A DNA stretch of 59,649 nt. It comes from a virus. A model generated the notes under the pieces. That model worked only from the letters and a program-made list of their open reading frames with translations. It searched no databases and was not told where the DNA came from. The position numbers and the translations under genes were made by a program. This document shows positions 12,980-20,496 of the stretch, in pieces. Positions within the stretch are counted from its first letter, which is position 1, and each line of letters opens with the position of its first letter. The stretch covers positions 1-59,649 of IMG/VR virus record IMGVR_UViG_3300034280_000211; one strand, 5' to 3'.

Positions 12980-13922
12980 TGCGGAGGAGTCCTATCGCGC
13001 CGAAGTCGGGCAGCTTCTGGGGTGGGTAGCCCTGCACATCCGAATACAGCCAGCAATCCTCTGAGTCGATGCACACCTGGAAGTCTTCGTCCTTCACCAC
13101 GATCATGCCGGGAACCCAAGGCGGGTAGTCTGCCGGCCAGTCCTTGGGACGCTGGTTCCACTGTCCCCACTCCTGCATGAGGAACCAGACGCGGAAGGGC
13201 CAGAACGATTTCGTATCGTCATAGCCACCGATGGCCATGTCATGGTTCCAGCCTGGGGAGATGCGGTTGTAGTAGTGCTGGCTGTTCGGTTCGGCCGCCC
13301 ACGCTGCGTACTGACCCGAGTGTGCGGCGTACCCGTTGATCATCGCGTCCATGAGGTCGGCCTGTGACCGGACGAGCGTGATGGTGCCGACGTTCCGCTC
13401 CTTGCACTTCTCTTTCACATCGTTCGGGACACCAGTCCTGCCCCATCCGATGCCGACTGACGAGTACTTCGTCAGGTTCACCACGCCGTGATCTTCTCGC
13501 GAGAGGTAGCCGAAGTCCCTCTCAAACCTGGACGCCTTGGCTGGGCTCATGCCCTGCCCGCCATGGCCACGCGCCCCGTACGTTGGCTCCAGTGCGCCGC
13601 GCTTGTAGAAGTCGTGCGGCTCGCCATGCACCAGAATGCGGGTTGCCCTGGTCATGTCCCTCGCATTGCGAGAACCATGGGCTACGCAATCTCCAGTAAT
13701 TTGATTCTCAGTAAACGCAGTCGGGTCTAGCGTGCGGAGGTAGCCGAAGAGCAACGCACGCTTTCCCTCACCCATTCCACGGATGTTGGGCTCATTGAAG
13801 TACTGGTACTTCTGCGTCTCCAGAAACTCAATGCGGCCACGCGGGTCAGCGAAGTACCCGGGCAGCCCACCATTCTGGTAGGCATTCAGGATTTCGTACG
13901 GCGTTTCAAAGTCTTCAGCCAC
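12972..13922 (-). CDS. Papain-like cysteine protease homologue (316 aa)
   Basis: The frame has the C1-type catalytic order: Gln74 and Cys79 in QITGDCVAHGSRN, His227 in GWNHDMAIGGYDD, and a QEWGQW segment at 250-255 in place of the usual NSWG. The Asn position is therefore Gln250, an unusual substitution that could reduce or alter activity. There is no signal peptide and no propeptide. The GTG start overlaps the upstream gene by 8 bases. It sits two genes from a subtilase in an operon with small membrane proteins, and a role in virion processing or cell-envelope breakdown is inferred. Confidence 0.75.
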   Translation of the reverse strand: MAEDFETPYEILNAYQNGGLPGYFADPRGRIEFLETQKYQYFNEPNIRGMGEGKRALLFGYLRTLDPTAFTENQITGDCVAHGSRNARDMTRATRILVHGEPHDFYKRGALEPTYGARGHGGQGMSPAKASRFERDFGYLSREDHGVVNLTKYSSVGIGWGRTGVPNDVKEKCKERNVGTITLVRSQADLMDAMINGYAAHSGQYAAWAAEPNSQHYYNRISPGWNHDMAIGGYDDTKSFWPFRVWFLMQEWGQWNQRPKDWPADYPPWVPGMIVVKDEDFQVCIDSEDCWLYSDVQGYPPQKLPDFGAIGLLRNE

Positions 13923-14334
13923 CGGCTTGCCTCGCGATCTCTAGGCAAGCCTTCTCCAGGTTCCTCCACACTGGCTGGCCTTGCGACTCTGCCGTGAGGG
14001 ACAGGTTGTCCAGGGAGTTCGACTTGGCGAGGACTTCCTCTACCGCCTTGTCTAGTCCTTCGTACTTCCCGACGAAGGGGGATCCGCCCACGGCCAGTCG
14101 GAGTTCGCTACTGTGGATAGCGCGCCACATCGCTGTGGAAACGATCTGGCTACCCCGGTCCCTTGCGGTCACATCGGCTAACGCGCGGTAGATGCCGGCG
14201 ACCCTGGCCCTGTCGGAGGAGGAGGCCGACGCAAGGGCTTTAGTGACGGGACCGGACTCAACGACCGGCCGTGGGGGTAAAAACGTATACGCAACGAATA
14301 GCGCAGCAAAAACAAGCGGGAGGTGTTTCATCAT
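13915..14334 (-). CDS. Membrane-anchored or secreted protein (139 aa)
   Basis: The start at 14334 is an ATG pair overlapping the upstream stop. The N-terminus MMKHLPLVFAALFVAYTFLP is a signal anchor, and the rest is a soluble helical domain (RARVAGIYRALADVTARDRG, then SPFVGKYEGLDKAVEEVLAK). The predicted topology, one N-terminal membrane helix and a periplasmic helical domain, matches inner-membrane spanins, but the family is not recognised. Confidence 0.7.
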   Translation of the reverse strand: MMKHLPLVFAALFVAYTFLPPRPVVESGPVTKALASASSSDRARVAGIYRALADVTARDRGSQIVSTAMWRAIHSSELRLAVGGSPFVGKYEGLDKAVEEVLAKSNSLDNLSLTAESQGQPVWRNLEKACLEIARQAGG

Positions 14335-14537
14335 TCCACCCCCAGCAGAACACGCAGGAGAGCATTGCACGCCTGCGTGACTTTCGGATCGGTGTACGCA
14401 TCCCGGATCCTGACCACCTGTTCAATCGGATCCAGGAGTTGCGGCTTCGCAGGGATGATCGCTTTGAATGAGGGGAGGTAGTACCACGCCGTCACTCCCA
14501 GGAATGCGACGATGGCAAGGATCTGATAGGTGGTCAC
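14331..14537 (-). CDS. Small membrane protein (68 aa)
   Basis: I place the start at the GTG at 14537, where GTGA overlaps the stop of the subtilase. The first 25 residues (MTTYQILAIVAFLGVTAWYY) form a transmembrane helix, and a charged C-terminal region with one Cys follows. It is the first of two single-span proteins between the subtilase and the papain-like protease. A holin- or spanin-like role is possible. Confidence 0.7.
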   Translation of the reverse strand: MTTYQILAIVAFLGVTAWYYLPSFKAIIPAKPQLLDPIEQVVRIRDAYTDPKVTQACNALLRVLLGVE

Positions 14538-15463
14538 AGGATTTTGGCTCCGGGGATCCAGATGGTCACGCCATCCTTCGATGAGCGGACTTCGTAGTTC
14601 AGCAGTTTGTGTGGGTCCAACAGACCCCAACCGTAGATGTCGTCACGCCCCTGCTCACCAACATCACGGCATGAGTAGGACAGTGCGGAGGTGGCGGAGT
14701 GGAAGTCCACCTTCATGCCTTCTCTCTTACAGGAGGAGACGTACAGAGCGAGGACGCCAGCGACGAAGGGCGCGGCCATGCTCGTCCCGGAGATCGTGGC
14801 GTAGCCATCAGCCAGCCAAGTGGAGGTGATGTCCTGGCCCGGCGCAGCGACCGTGATCTCTTTCCCACGGGAGGAGAACTCGCAGGCATTCCCATTGCGA
14901 TCCACAGCACCGACTGCAATGGTCTCTTGGAACGCGGCCGGGTAATCCACTGCGCCGCCGTCGTTCCCAGCAGCACAGACGACGACGATCCCATTGGCGT
15001 GCGCCGCCTTTATCGCAGCATGCAACTGGGCGTCCGGTCTCGCAGACCCGAGCGACATGCAGATGATGTCGACCTTGGCTTCCGTGGCGTAGGTCACGGC
15101 TTGGGCTACGGACTCATTCGATCCCATGCCAGAGTGGCCAAGGACTTTCAATGAGAGAAGCGTACAGCCAGGAGCAATCCCCTTGGCTGGGCCCTTCTTC
15201 GCACCGATGATGCCAGCGACATGCGTTCCATGTCCCACCGTATCGTGCTGGTCTGAATCACTGGAGAAGTTCCGGTGATCCTTCACATCCAGCGCGTAGT
15301 GCGGGGCGATGCCCGTGTCTACGACCGCAACCGTGACGCCGTCTCCGCAAGTGCCCTTCCACAGGGAGGGAATGCCGTAGGCGTGGAGACCCCAGTCTAC
15401 TCCTTCGGAGAGCGGCGTCGGTGAAAAGGTAACTCTGTACGGCGGAAGGTGGACGTAGCTCAC
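14534..15463 (-). CDS. Subtilisin-like serine protease (S8 family)
   Basis: The complete catalytic triad is visible: Asp49 in VAVVDTGI, His78 in VGHGTHVAG, Ser228 in SGTSMAAP, with the oxyanion Asn167 in CAAGND. At 309 aa it equals a mature subtilase without a propeptide or signal peptide, so it would act in the cytoplasm unless released at lysis or packed in the virion. The GTG start overlaps the previous stop as GTGA. It cleaves proteins with broad specificity. In a phage without a recognised lysozyme, it may act on a protein-rich cell envelope or on virion proteins. Both are inference. Confidence 0.9.
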   Translation of the reverse strand: MSYVHLPPYRVTFSPTPLSEGVDWGLHAYGIPSLWKGTCGDGVTVAVVDTGIAPHYALDVKDHRNFSSDSDQHDTVGHGTHVAGIIGAKKGPAKGIAPGCTLLSLKVLGHSGMGSNESVAQAVTYATEAKVDIICMSLGSARPDAQLHAAIKAAHANGIVVVCAAGNDGGAVDYPAAFQETIAVGAVDRNGNACEFSSRGKEITVAAPGQDITSTWLADGYATISGTSMAAPFVAGVLALYVSSCKREGMKVDFHSATSALSYSCRDVGEQGRDDIYGWGLLDPHKLLNYEVRSSKDGVTIWIPGAKIL

Positions 15464-15798
15464 TTCCGCACAAGGGCTTCCAGGATGGCGATGATGATCG
15501 GCAGGATCGTGTCGATCAACAATTTGTAGTCAATGCCCAGTGCCTGGACTTCCGCACCGCAAGCGAGAACTGATACGTCATGGTCTCCGTAATCATGGAG
15601 CGTGTCCCACTCCACGGTCAGGAGCTTGGGGGTCACGGCATCAGCTTCCAGGATGGGGATCACCAGTCGGGCGATCTTGTCCACGATCTCCCACTGGTCG
15701 GAGTACTTGGCATCCTTCCGGAAACCCTTGGAGACATCCACAATCTGAAGCAACACGTTCTTATGCTTCAGCAACCACTGCAAAACTTTGAGATTCAT
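15460..15798 (-). CDS. Hypothetical protein (112 aa)
   Basis: Two amphipathic to hydrophobic stretches (LVIPILEADAV and a C-terminal LLIDTILPIIIAILEALVRK) flank a polar centre. The C-terminal segment could be a membrane helix. The ATG has AGGAGCGGAA upstream and sits in an ATGA overlap. It directly precedes the subtilase, so it may be an inhibitor, chaperone or membrane anchor for it. No family recognised. Confidence 0.7.
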   Translation of the reverse strand: MNLKVLQWLLKHKNVLLQIVDVSKGFRKDAKYSDQWEIVDKIARLVIPILEADAVTPKLLTVEWDTLHDYGDHDVSVLACGAEVQALGIDYKLLIDTILPIIIAILEALVRK

Positions 15799-16154
15799 TT
15801 CCGCTCCTGGTGGTTAAGGCACGCCAATGCCACCACGGCATGGCCGGCGATATCGATCAGAGTCTCTTTAAGTAAGTGTCCATCGTGCTGGGCCTCGCCC
15901 CGCAGACGCCGGCACTTTTCCCCGATCCTGGCAAGCTGGTAACGCCAGGGTTCGATGCCGTCCCGGGCCACCCCAAGGGCGTTGGAAAGTGGGCCATCGT
16001 CGGGGTTTCCGTAGTACCCGGACTTCCGGAGCATGAGCCGGTGGATGGTGTCGGTGACTTCCTTGTATGGATCGTCACCACTCCATTCCCCGGCTGGCTT
16101 TGACGATCCTCCCGTACTCTGCCCAGAAGGTTTGGTGGTGGTCCGTGTCTTCAT
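15795..16154 (-). CDS. Hypothetical protein, possible nucleotide-metabolism type (119 aa)
   Basis: The N-terminus is Ser- and Thr-rich. The C-terminal part carries SGYYGNPDDGPLSNALGVAR, WRYQLARIGEKCRRLRG and KETLIDIAGHAVVALACL. The helical E.L.DIAGH...AL pattern resembles small MazG-like or related phage proteins, but key metal-binding Glu clusters are not obvious. It overlaps the next gene upstream by about 80 bases, so the start is uncertain. Confidence 0.6.
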   Translation of the reverse strand: MKTRTTTKPSGQSTGGSSKPAGEWSGDDPYKEVTDTIHRLMLRKSGYYGNPDDGPLSNALGVARDGIEPWRYQLARIGEKCRRLRGEAQHDGHLLKETLIDIAGHAVVALACLNHQERK

Positions 16155-16431
16155 CGTTGTCCTCCGTGTCCAGGAGGTGGGCACACCGCGCGTGGGCCCA
16201 CTCCTCGCAAAACGTATCGATCATTTCGCCGTGGTTCAGGGTGTCCACAACCCCGATGCAACCACGTTCGCAGTCATCATCCATCGTGAAATACCCGAGC
16301 ATTCCGCCATCATCCGTCACCATCTGGTCCCGTCTCCGCATGTACACCCTCACCGGGAACAGGACTGGGAAGCGATCTTCCGCCCAACGTTTGAGCTTTC
16401 GCAGCAATTTCCTTCGCCAGTCCTGGGACAT
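16075..16431 (-). CDS. Metallopeptidase-like protein (118 aa)
   Basis: The core DTFCEEWAHARCAHLLDTED is followed by DTDHHQTFWAEYGRI. This is the arrangement of small phage zincin-like proteins (HExxH then H..FW), but the first His is replaced by Glu76, giving EEWAH. It may be a metal-binding protein rather than an active protease. Its start overlaps the Holliday-junction-type nuclease by 122 bases and its end overlaps the next gene by about 80. Confidence 0.65.
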   Translation of the reverse strand: MSQDWRRKLLRKLKRWAEDRFPVLFPVRVYMRRRDQMVTDDGGMLGYFTMDDDCERGCIGVVDTLNHGEMIDTFCEEWAHARCAHLLDTEDNDEDTDHHQTFWAEYGRIVKASRGMEW

Positions 16432-16717
16432 CGTCCAACCTCACAATCGCCAGCCAGGGGCGGTTATTCCTGCGGTGGAGGACAAGTGGGATTTTCCCAC
16501 CGGCATCACGCACCGCCTGATCCATCCAGTCATAGGGGTTACCGCGTTCAACACGCTTCACCTCTAAGTGGATTGCCCCGCAATCGTGAACGACATCCGG
16601 GGAATCCGTTCCGCCCGCAAATTGCTGGCCTCTCCGAGCCTGACAGCCGGTGACCCGAGCCCACTCCTGGGCCCCTTCCCTCTCCCCGCGACAGCCCTTG
16701 GCCCGTCCGTTGGTCAT
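16310..16717 (-). CDS. PD-(D/E)XK Holliday-junction-resolvase-type nuclease (135 aa)
   Basis: The motif order is KGCRGEREGAQEWARVTGCQ, ARRGQQFAGGTDSPDVVHDC with Asp41, then IHLEVKRVERGN with Glu52 and Lys54, and a later MDQAVRDAGGKIPLVLHRRN. This is the pattern of small phage PD-(D/E)XK resolvases. It should cleave branched DNA and so complements the ERF, exonuclease and SSB set in 23685-25497. The last 35 residues are low complexity and overlap the next gene in another frame. Confidence 0.8.
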   Translation of the reverse strand: MTNGRAKGCRGEREGAQEWARVTGCQARRGQQFAGGTDSPDVVHDCGAIHLEVKRVERGNPYDWMDQAVRDAGGKIPLVLHRRNNRPWLAIVRLDDVPGLAKEIAAKAQTLGGRSLPSPVPGEGVHAETGPDGDG

Positions 16718-16959
16718 GCGCCTACCCTTGCGAGCCGGCCATGGTCATCCCGGGAGGTGACGAGCTTCAGGGTGGGGAACTGTTCCTGGACTAGCTGGAC
16801 GACCTCAGTCTCCCGCCTCTTGTCTAAGACCTTCTCGTTCCTCGCGACCCACAGGCCGATCTCCCCGGCGTACTTAAAGTCCCGGGCGTCACCCAGCGTG
16901 TCCCAGTAGCAGTCGATTCGGTGGACCATAGTCCTGACGTTGCATCCTGCCTGCATCAT
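16714..16959 (-). CDS. Hypothetical protein (81 aa)
   Basis: The start at 16959 is one of two adjacent ATGs overlapping the upstream stop. The protein begins MMQAGCNVRTMVHRIDCYWD and contains YAGEIGLWVARNEKVLDKRR, then a helix. A link to the SNase-like gene upstream and the nuclease downstream is suggested only by location. No family recognised. Confidence 0.65.
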   Translation of the reverse strand: MMQAGCNVRTMVHRIDCYWDTLGDARDFKYAGEIGLWVARNEKVLDKRRETEVVQLVQEQFPTLKLVTSRDDHGRLARVGA

Positions 16960-17321
16960 TCGGGCTCCACAGAACGAAGGAGACTCTCCAACAATTCGGC
17001 GTAGTGGTTCGGGCGTTCGGATGCGAACCCGCTCTCCAGGAGGAACCCGGTCAGTGTTTCCCCGGAGGAAATATCTTGGAGATCGCCAAGCAGCCGGCCG
17101 TACGGATCCCGGAACCAGTCGGAGGTGATGAGCCGGAACCGCCCGCCCTCCTGGTGGACCTCGCACCAGTCAACGATGGCCTGCTTGGCATCGTCATTGC
17201 AGTACACACCTTCCAGCACCATGTACTGGGTGAGCATGGACTGCACCTGTGGTACTGCGGAGCGAATCATCACTGTGTCTGGCCTAGTAACTCTGACCAC
17301 TATGGCTTCCGTGCCGACCAT
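16956..17321 (-). CDS. Staphylococcal-nuclease-like protein (121 aa)
   Basis: The strand-rich N-terminus (EAIVVRVTRPDTVMI) is followed by WFRDPYGRLLGDLQDISSGE and TLTGFLLESGFASERPNHY, which match the RD.YGR.L.D...G..L...LLE.G.A core of SNase-fold proteins. The catalytic Arg/Glu set of the true nuclease is only partly visible, so activity is uncertain. It overlaps the HNH gene upstream by 22 bases. Confidence 0.6.
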   Translation of the reverse strand: MVGTEAIVVRVTRPDTVMIRSAVPQVQSMLTQYMVLEGVYCNDDAKQAIVDWCEVHQEGGRFRLITSDWFRDPYGRLLGDLQDISSGETLTGFLLESGFASERPNHYAELLESLLRSVEPE

Positions 17322-17698
17322 CCCTGGACGTTCCTTAGTCTTTCTTCCTTGTAAGCATCGGGTAGTTCTTTTGGTTCGTAACCGAGATGCTTTTTGTGCT
17401 TTAGTGATGCGAGGAACTTGGGGTCGTAGTTAGAAGGGTCGCACTCTCGCTTCACGCCCAAGAGTATACTCTTGTCCAGGTCGTGAAGTCCAGTGATGAA
17501 TGACCCCGAGTGCAAGACGGTGTGGCAGTTGTTACAGAGCCTGACATATTGCCTGATGTCATGCTTGCGTCCGGCTCCGCCAACGAGGTGATGCACCTCC
17601 AGCCAGCGACGGCCGTCGCTCTCCGGCCACCAGCAGACGGCGCAAGATCGATGCTCCTCCAGCCAGCTTTGGAGATCAATGCGTTCTTGCTTGTTCAT
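17300..17698 (-). CDS. HNH endonuclease (132 aa)
   Basis: CAVCWWPESDGRRWLEVHHL is followed by RQYVRLCNNCHTVLHSG. This is the CxxC...HH...CxxCH core of an HNH nuclease that binds zinc and cuts DNA. The C-terminal 45 residues are basic. It may be a homing nuclease or a packaging or recombination nuclease. It overlaps another HNH gene upstream by 23 bases. Confidence 0.75.
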   Translation of the reverse strand: MNKQERIDLQSWLEEHRSCAVCWWPESDGRRWLEVHHLVGGAGRKHDIRQYVRLCNNCHTVLHSGSFITGLHDLDKSILLGVKRECDPSNYDPKFLASLKHKKHLGYEPKELPDAYKEERLRNVQGWSARKP

Positions 17699-18149
17699 TT
17701 ATTGCAGCAGAAACATCTGAAAGAAACTTGCAAAACTCTTCGTCGGAATGATGGCCCTTGGCAGCATTCAAACCCCACAAAATCATTCTTGTGTTCTCTT
17801 GCAGGTATCCGAGTGAACTGTCAATCCTGTCTGGAGATGGCCTGCGTAATGACATGTGCCCGTAATCAAACGGAATCCCTGTGATCTCGCACACTCCAGC
17901 GGAAAGTTTTTGCGAAAACCAGTCCACGGTCAGGTCAAACGTCAGCGTGCGATCCAACGCGCGAGTTCTAGCCGACCGATATAAAGCCATAGCCGGATTC
18001 GCTAAACGCCATTCCCGAGTTTTCTGGCGGTTGCATTCACGGCAAATGTTATGTAGGCCGTCAGGGCGACGACTGTCTGCCGAAAAGCACGATCTCGGCA
18101 ACGACCTGCCGCAAGCACCTCCGCACAACTTCTCAGCCTCCGCGATCAT
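17676..18149 (-). CDS. HNH homing-type endonuclease (157 aa)
   Basis: An N-terminal zinc-finger-like part (LCGGACGRSLPRSCFSADSR, then DGLHNICRECNRQKTREW) precedes CEITGIPFDYG and SPDRIDSSLGYLQENTRMIL with GLNAAKG. This is the architecture of free-standing phage HNH proteins related to endonuclease VII and homing enzymes. The core DRIDSSLGY is shared with the HNH gene at 1320-1811, suggesting related elements. GGAGG directly abuts the ATG, so a TTG seven codons in is an alternative start. Confidence 0.75.
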   Translation of the reverse strand: MIAEAEKLCGGACGRSLPRSCFSADSRRPDGLHNICRECNRQKTREWRLANPAMALYRSARTRALDRTLTFDLTVDWFSQKLSAGVCEITGIPFDYGHMSLRRPSPDRIDSSLGYLQENTRMILWGLNAAKGHHSDEEFCKFLSDVSAAINEQARTH

Positions 18150-18538
18150 CCTCCACGCCTAACTACCCGTCGTGCCGAATAGTGTACGGCGGTACACAAC
18201 GCAAGTAAATCACACAGTTAAACGGTGGAGAGAGGCAGGCAGGCGACTCCGGCCGGAACCGGAGACGGCTGCGTTAAACGGCGGAGCCGAGTGAGGCAGA
18301 CGGGCGTGCGTAGTTGATTACGGAGTCCACGGCCTTCTCATCCTTCTCTCCGTGCGGCGGGTCCGAGACCTTGCATCCAGGGCTGGAGTCGTCAGCATGC
18401 CCTGCTTTCCGCAAAACCAATGGTTGACCTGTATCCCAGGCCGGGCCATTGGTGGTGCCAATCACTCGCCTACCCCATGGGGCGGCTTCGGCTGATGGCG
18501 TTTGGCCGGAACTCCGGCGCCGGTCGACAATCGGGGTC
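18150..18538. other. Gene-free regulatory region upstream of the 18149-11479 operon
   Basis: There is a promoter-like segment near 18176-18204 with an inverted repeat. Two related 30-base blocks start with GTTAAACGG at about 18217 and 18273. A 6-bp stem CTCCGG/CCGGAG lies near 18248, and a 7-bp inverted repeat CCAATGG/CCATTGG at 18418-18453. A 63-codon frame at 18274-18465 on the minus strand has no ribosome-binding site and is not convincing. Confidence 0.5.
18176..18204 (-). promoter_or_regulatory. Candidate promoter with palindromic operator
   Basis: On the minus strand TTGCGT (18204-18199) and a weak TATTCG (18181-18176) are 17 bases apart. The spacer contains GTGTAC-CGCC-GTACAC, a 6-bp inverted repeat made of the CCGTACACT motif seen near 4301-4413. 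A repressor binding there would block this operon. The -10 match is poor. Confidence 0.45.
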
Positions 18539-19162
18539 TTACTTAAACTCGCGGGTGAACATCGTTCTCCAGCCTGGAATGCGGAGCCTGCATCGCTCCT
18601 CGTTCCAGCGGCAGAACTCTGTCAGATCCCGTGATTCGTATTGAGGAAGCGCCTTCGCCATCGACCAGAGATGCCACGCATAGGTGGCCATCTCGGCGCA
18701 GTAGCGGTCGCTTTCCTGGCGTGTCGCCAGCTTCAGTTCGCCCCGGGTAATGGACCCGGAGGTGTACGCTGCCCACTCGTCCAGGAGCATGAGCGGCTGG
18801 ACGGACCAGTACTCCGTCGCTCCCTGCTTGCGGTAGGTTTCGTAGATCGATCCCCGTTCTTCCTTGGGGATCGCGGCGAAGACCTCGGCCGTCAGAAGCG
18901 GAGGCGTGGGGATGAAGACCCGTATACCGTTTCCGATATACACGCCGTGGAACCCGGTCTTCCCACGGCACAGGAAGTGATTGCCTTCATGGGCGTAGGT
19001 GACAAGATCGGCGTCCTTGGCGTCCGTGTTTACCGGGAGCCGGGCCGCAATGTCGGTCAGCGTCCAGGGGAATGCTGCCGGCGGAGACGAGACAACCGGG
19101 GCGTACTCCACCTCGGCTGCACCAGCCGCAAGCTCCCCGAATAACACGATCAAACTGATCAT
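18539..19162 (-). CDS. Secreted zinc metallopeptidase-like protein (207 aa)
   Basis: A signal-type N-terminus (MISLIVLFGELAAGAAEV) is followed by DADLVTYAHEGNHFLCRGKT. HEGNH at residues 58-62 is the HExxH zinc site of gluzincin or metzincin peptidases. The region SIYETYRKQGATEYWSVQPL and a later LLDEWAAYTSGS may provide the third zinc ligand. It would act outside the cytoplasm, possibly in host lysis. The ATG has AAGGAAG upstream, and the gene ends the 25497-18539 operon. Confidence 0.7.
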   Translation of the reverse strand: MISLIVLFGELAAGAAEVEYAPVVSSPPAAFPWTLTDIAARLPVNTDAKDADLVTYAHEGNHFLCRGKTGFHGVYIGNGIRVFIPTPPLLTAEVFAAIPKEERGSIYETYRKQGATEYWSVQPLMLLDEWAAYTSGSITRGELKLATRQESDRYCAEMATYAWHLWSMAKALPQYESRDLTEFCRWNEERCRLRIPGWRTMFTREFK

Positions 19163-19190
19163 GGCACTTCCTTGTGCGGCGTCATCTTAG

Positions 19191-19802
19191 CTACTCGTCT
19201 TCTGAAATGCCATCATAGAAATACGCTTCGTCCTTGCTCACATCGAACGAGCAAGACTCCGAATGGTAAGTGTCCTCCTGGACCGAATAGCCAACCGACC
19301 CCGGATCTGGATGGGCACCGATAAAATACCCGTCCGTCCATGCAATGCGGTTTGTCGGGAGTGCCAGGAGGTTTCCGTCCCAGGTCTCCATGACATGGGC
19401 ACACTTGTTCTGTTCCGGCCGCAGCGTAAACCCTGGGCGTTCCGGGGAATCCGGTAGCCAGTCCACGGTGAACAGGTATGAAGCGCTGACGTTCCCGGTG
19501 CGTGTCCGGCAGATAGCCTCATGTTCATGGAGGTAGGAGAACACAGTGATGATCGGCCGGCTGGAGAAGCAGTCCCACAACTGGCATGTACTCAGGGCAA
19601 TCGTCGGGGCGTCTGGCTCCGTGCAGATCGCATGGATCGGCACGTTCCGGTAGTGGGCCCCGGACTTCAACATCACATGGAACCCAAGGGCCCTGCCGGC
19701 CACGGACTGGACGGCAAAGGCATAGCCCTCCTCCAGTCCCTCCTTCTTGGAGATGAAGGGGAGCCTGACCCACACACGCTGAAAGGGAATGTCGGCGTTC
19801 AT
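19191..19802 (-). CDS. Conserved hypothetical protein (203 aa)
   Basis: The ATG at 19802 overlaps the previous stop as ATGA. The beta-rich sequence includes AFAVQSVAGRALGFHVMLKS and GAHYRNVPIHAICT, and a C-terminal acidic Tyr-rich part (DEAYFYDGISEDE). I have seen the LGFHV.L.SGAHYRNVPIHA pattern in phage proteins of unknown function. No catalytic motif is visible. Confidence 0.75.
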   Translation of the reverse strand: MNADIPFQRVWVRLPFISKKEGLEEGYAFAVQSVAGRALGFHVMLKSGAHYRNVPIHAICTEPDAPTIALSTCQLWDCFSSRPIITVFSYLHEHEAICRTRTGNVSASYLFTVDWLPDSPERPGFTLRPEQNKCAHVMETWDGNLLALPTNRIAWTDGYFIGAHPDPGSVGYSVQEDTYHSESCSFDVSKDEAYFYDGISEDE

Positions 19803-19942
19803 TTGGCAAGCATCCAGAGCCCGATGTTTGAAAATGCGTAGCCGGCGTAGGCCAACGACATCCCGGTATTGCCGCGCGCAAACTGATCCACGGCAACGTA
19901 CAGATAGATAACGCCTGTAATGGCAATCAGCGTTCCACTCAT
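19799..19942 (-). CDS. Small two-span membrane protein (47 aa)
   Basis: The ATG at 19942 has GGGGGAG upstream. MSGTLIAITGVIYLYVAVDQ is one helix and AYAGYAFSNIGLWML a second. I recognise the general pattern T..IYLYVA.DQ...R......Y.GYAFSN.G as a small phage membrane protein. Holin-like activity is possible. Confidence 0.65.
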   Translation of the reverse strand: MSGTLIAITGVIYLYVAVDQFARGNTGMSLAYAGYAFSNIGLWMLAK

Positions 19943-20022
19943 GGCTCCCCCATGGATAGGTTGTAAAGCAGCATGGCACACGCAAAGATCAGGGCAATGA
20001 ACCACTGCATAGGGTCGATCAT
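19939..20022 (-). CDS. Small membrane peptide (27 aa)
   Basis: The frame starts and ends in four-base overlaps (ATGA) with its neighbours. MIDPMQWFIALIFACAMLLY with a short tail is a single transmembrane helix. Together with the adjacent two-span protein it may form a small membrane pair. Confidence 0.5.
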   Translation of the reverse strand: MIDPMQWFIALIFACAMLLYNLSMGEP

Positions 20023-20294
20023 CGGTAGACAACCCCGGCGGTCATGGAGCCAGTGTGAACTTCCACGCAGCACGCACGCGGAAACTCCTGGCTAATCCTT
20101 TCCGCAGAAGCGACGAGATCCTCCGCATCAAGCTGCGCCTTGTGAGCATGAACCCAGTTGCCCACCACGGCGTAGTCAGACTCCGCAGATGGACCATCCT
20201 TAGTCCGCTCCATCCATACCCGGATGTTCCTGTTGAGCGTCCGGAACCGCAGAACGTTCTCAGGTGTCTTTCGCTTGGTTGTGAACCACATCAT
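20019..20294 (-). CDS. Hypothetical protein (91 aa)
   Basis: The ATG at 20294 has GGAGG seven bases upstream. The protein is basic and helical (ENVLRFRTLNRNIRVWMERT) with VVGNWVHAHKAQLDAEDLVA and ends CCVEVHTGSMTAGVVYR. No recognised family. Its start overlaps the upstream gene by 35 bases. Confidence 0.65.
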   Translation of the reverse strand: MMWFTTKRKTPENVLRFRTLNRNIRVWMERTKDGPSAESDYAVVGNWVHAHKAQLDAEDLVASAERISQEFPRACCVEVHTGSMTAGVVYR

Positions 20295-20496
20295 CGCGTT
20301 GCCTCCTTGCAATAGCTGGGCCGTTGGGCCCGTAATGAAACTCCAGTCCCGCATCATCCAGTGCCTTCAGCATGTCGGCGTTCTTCACCGAGTGCTGATG
20401 ATTCCGCTCGCGGAGATCAGTGATATGTCCGATGGCCTCCCGTGCGAGACCGTCCCCCTCGGTAGCCATCCACTCCAGCTTTCCAAGCAGGCTCAT
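20260..20496 (-). CDS. Hypothetical protein (78 aa)
   Basis: It starts in an ATGA overlap. MSLLGKLEWMATEGDGLARE continues with a helix-rich segment NADMLKALDDAGLEFHYGPN and a short basic tail. No recognised domain. Confidence 0.65.
   Translation of the reverse strand: MSLLGKLEWMATEGDGLAREAIGHITDLRERNHQHSVKNADMLKALDDAGLEFHYGPNGPAIARRQRDDVVHNQAKDT

Noticed and set aside
18274-18465. 63-codon minus-strand frame in the 18150-18538 gap
   Set aside because: No Shine-Dalgarno site and no protein-like pattern; it overlaps repeated blocks.
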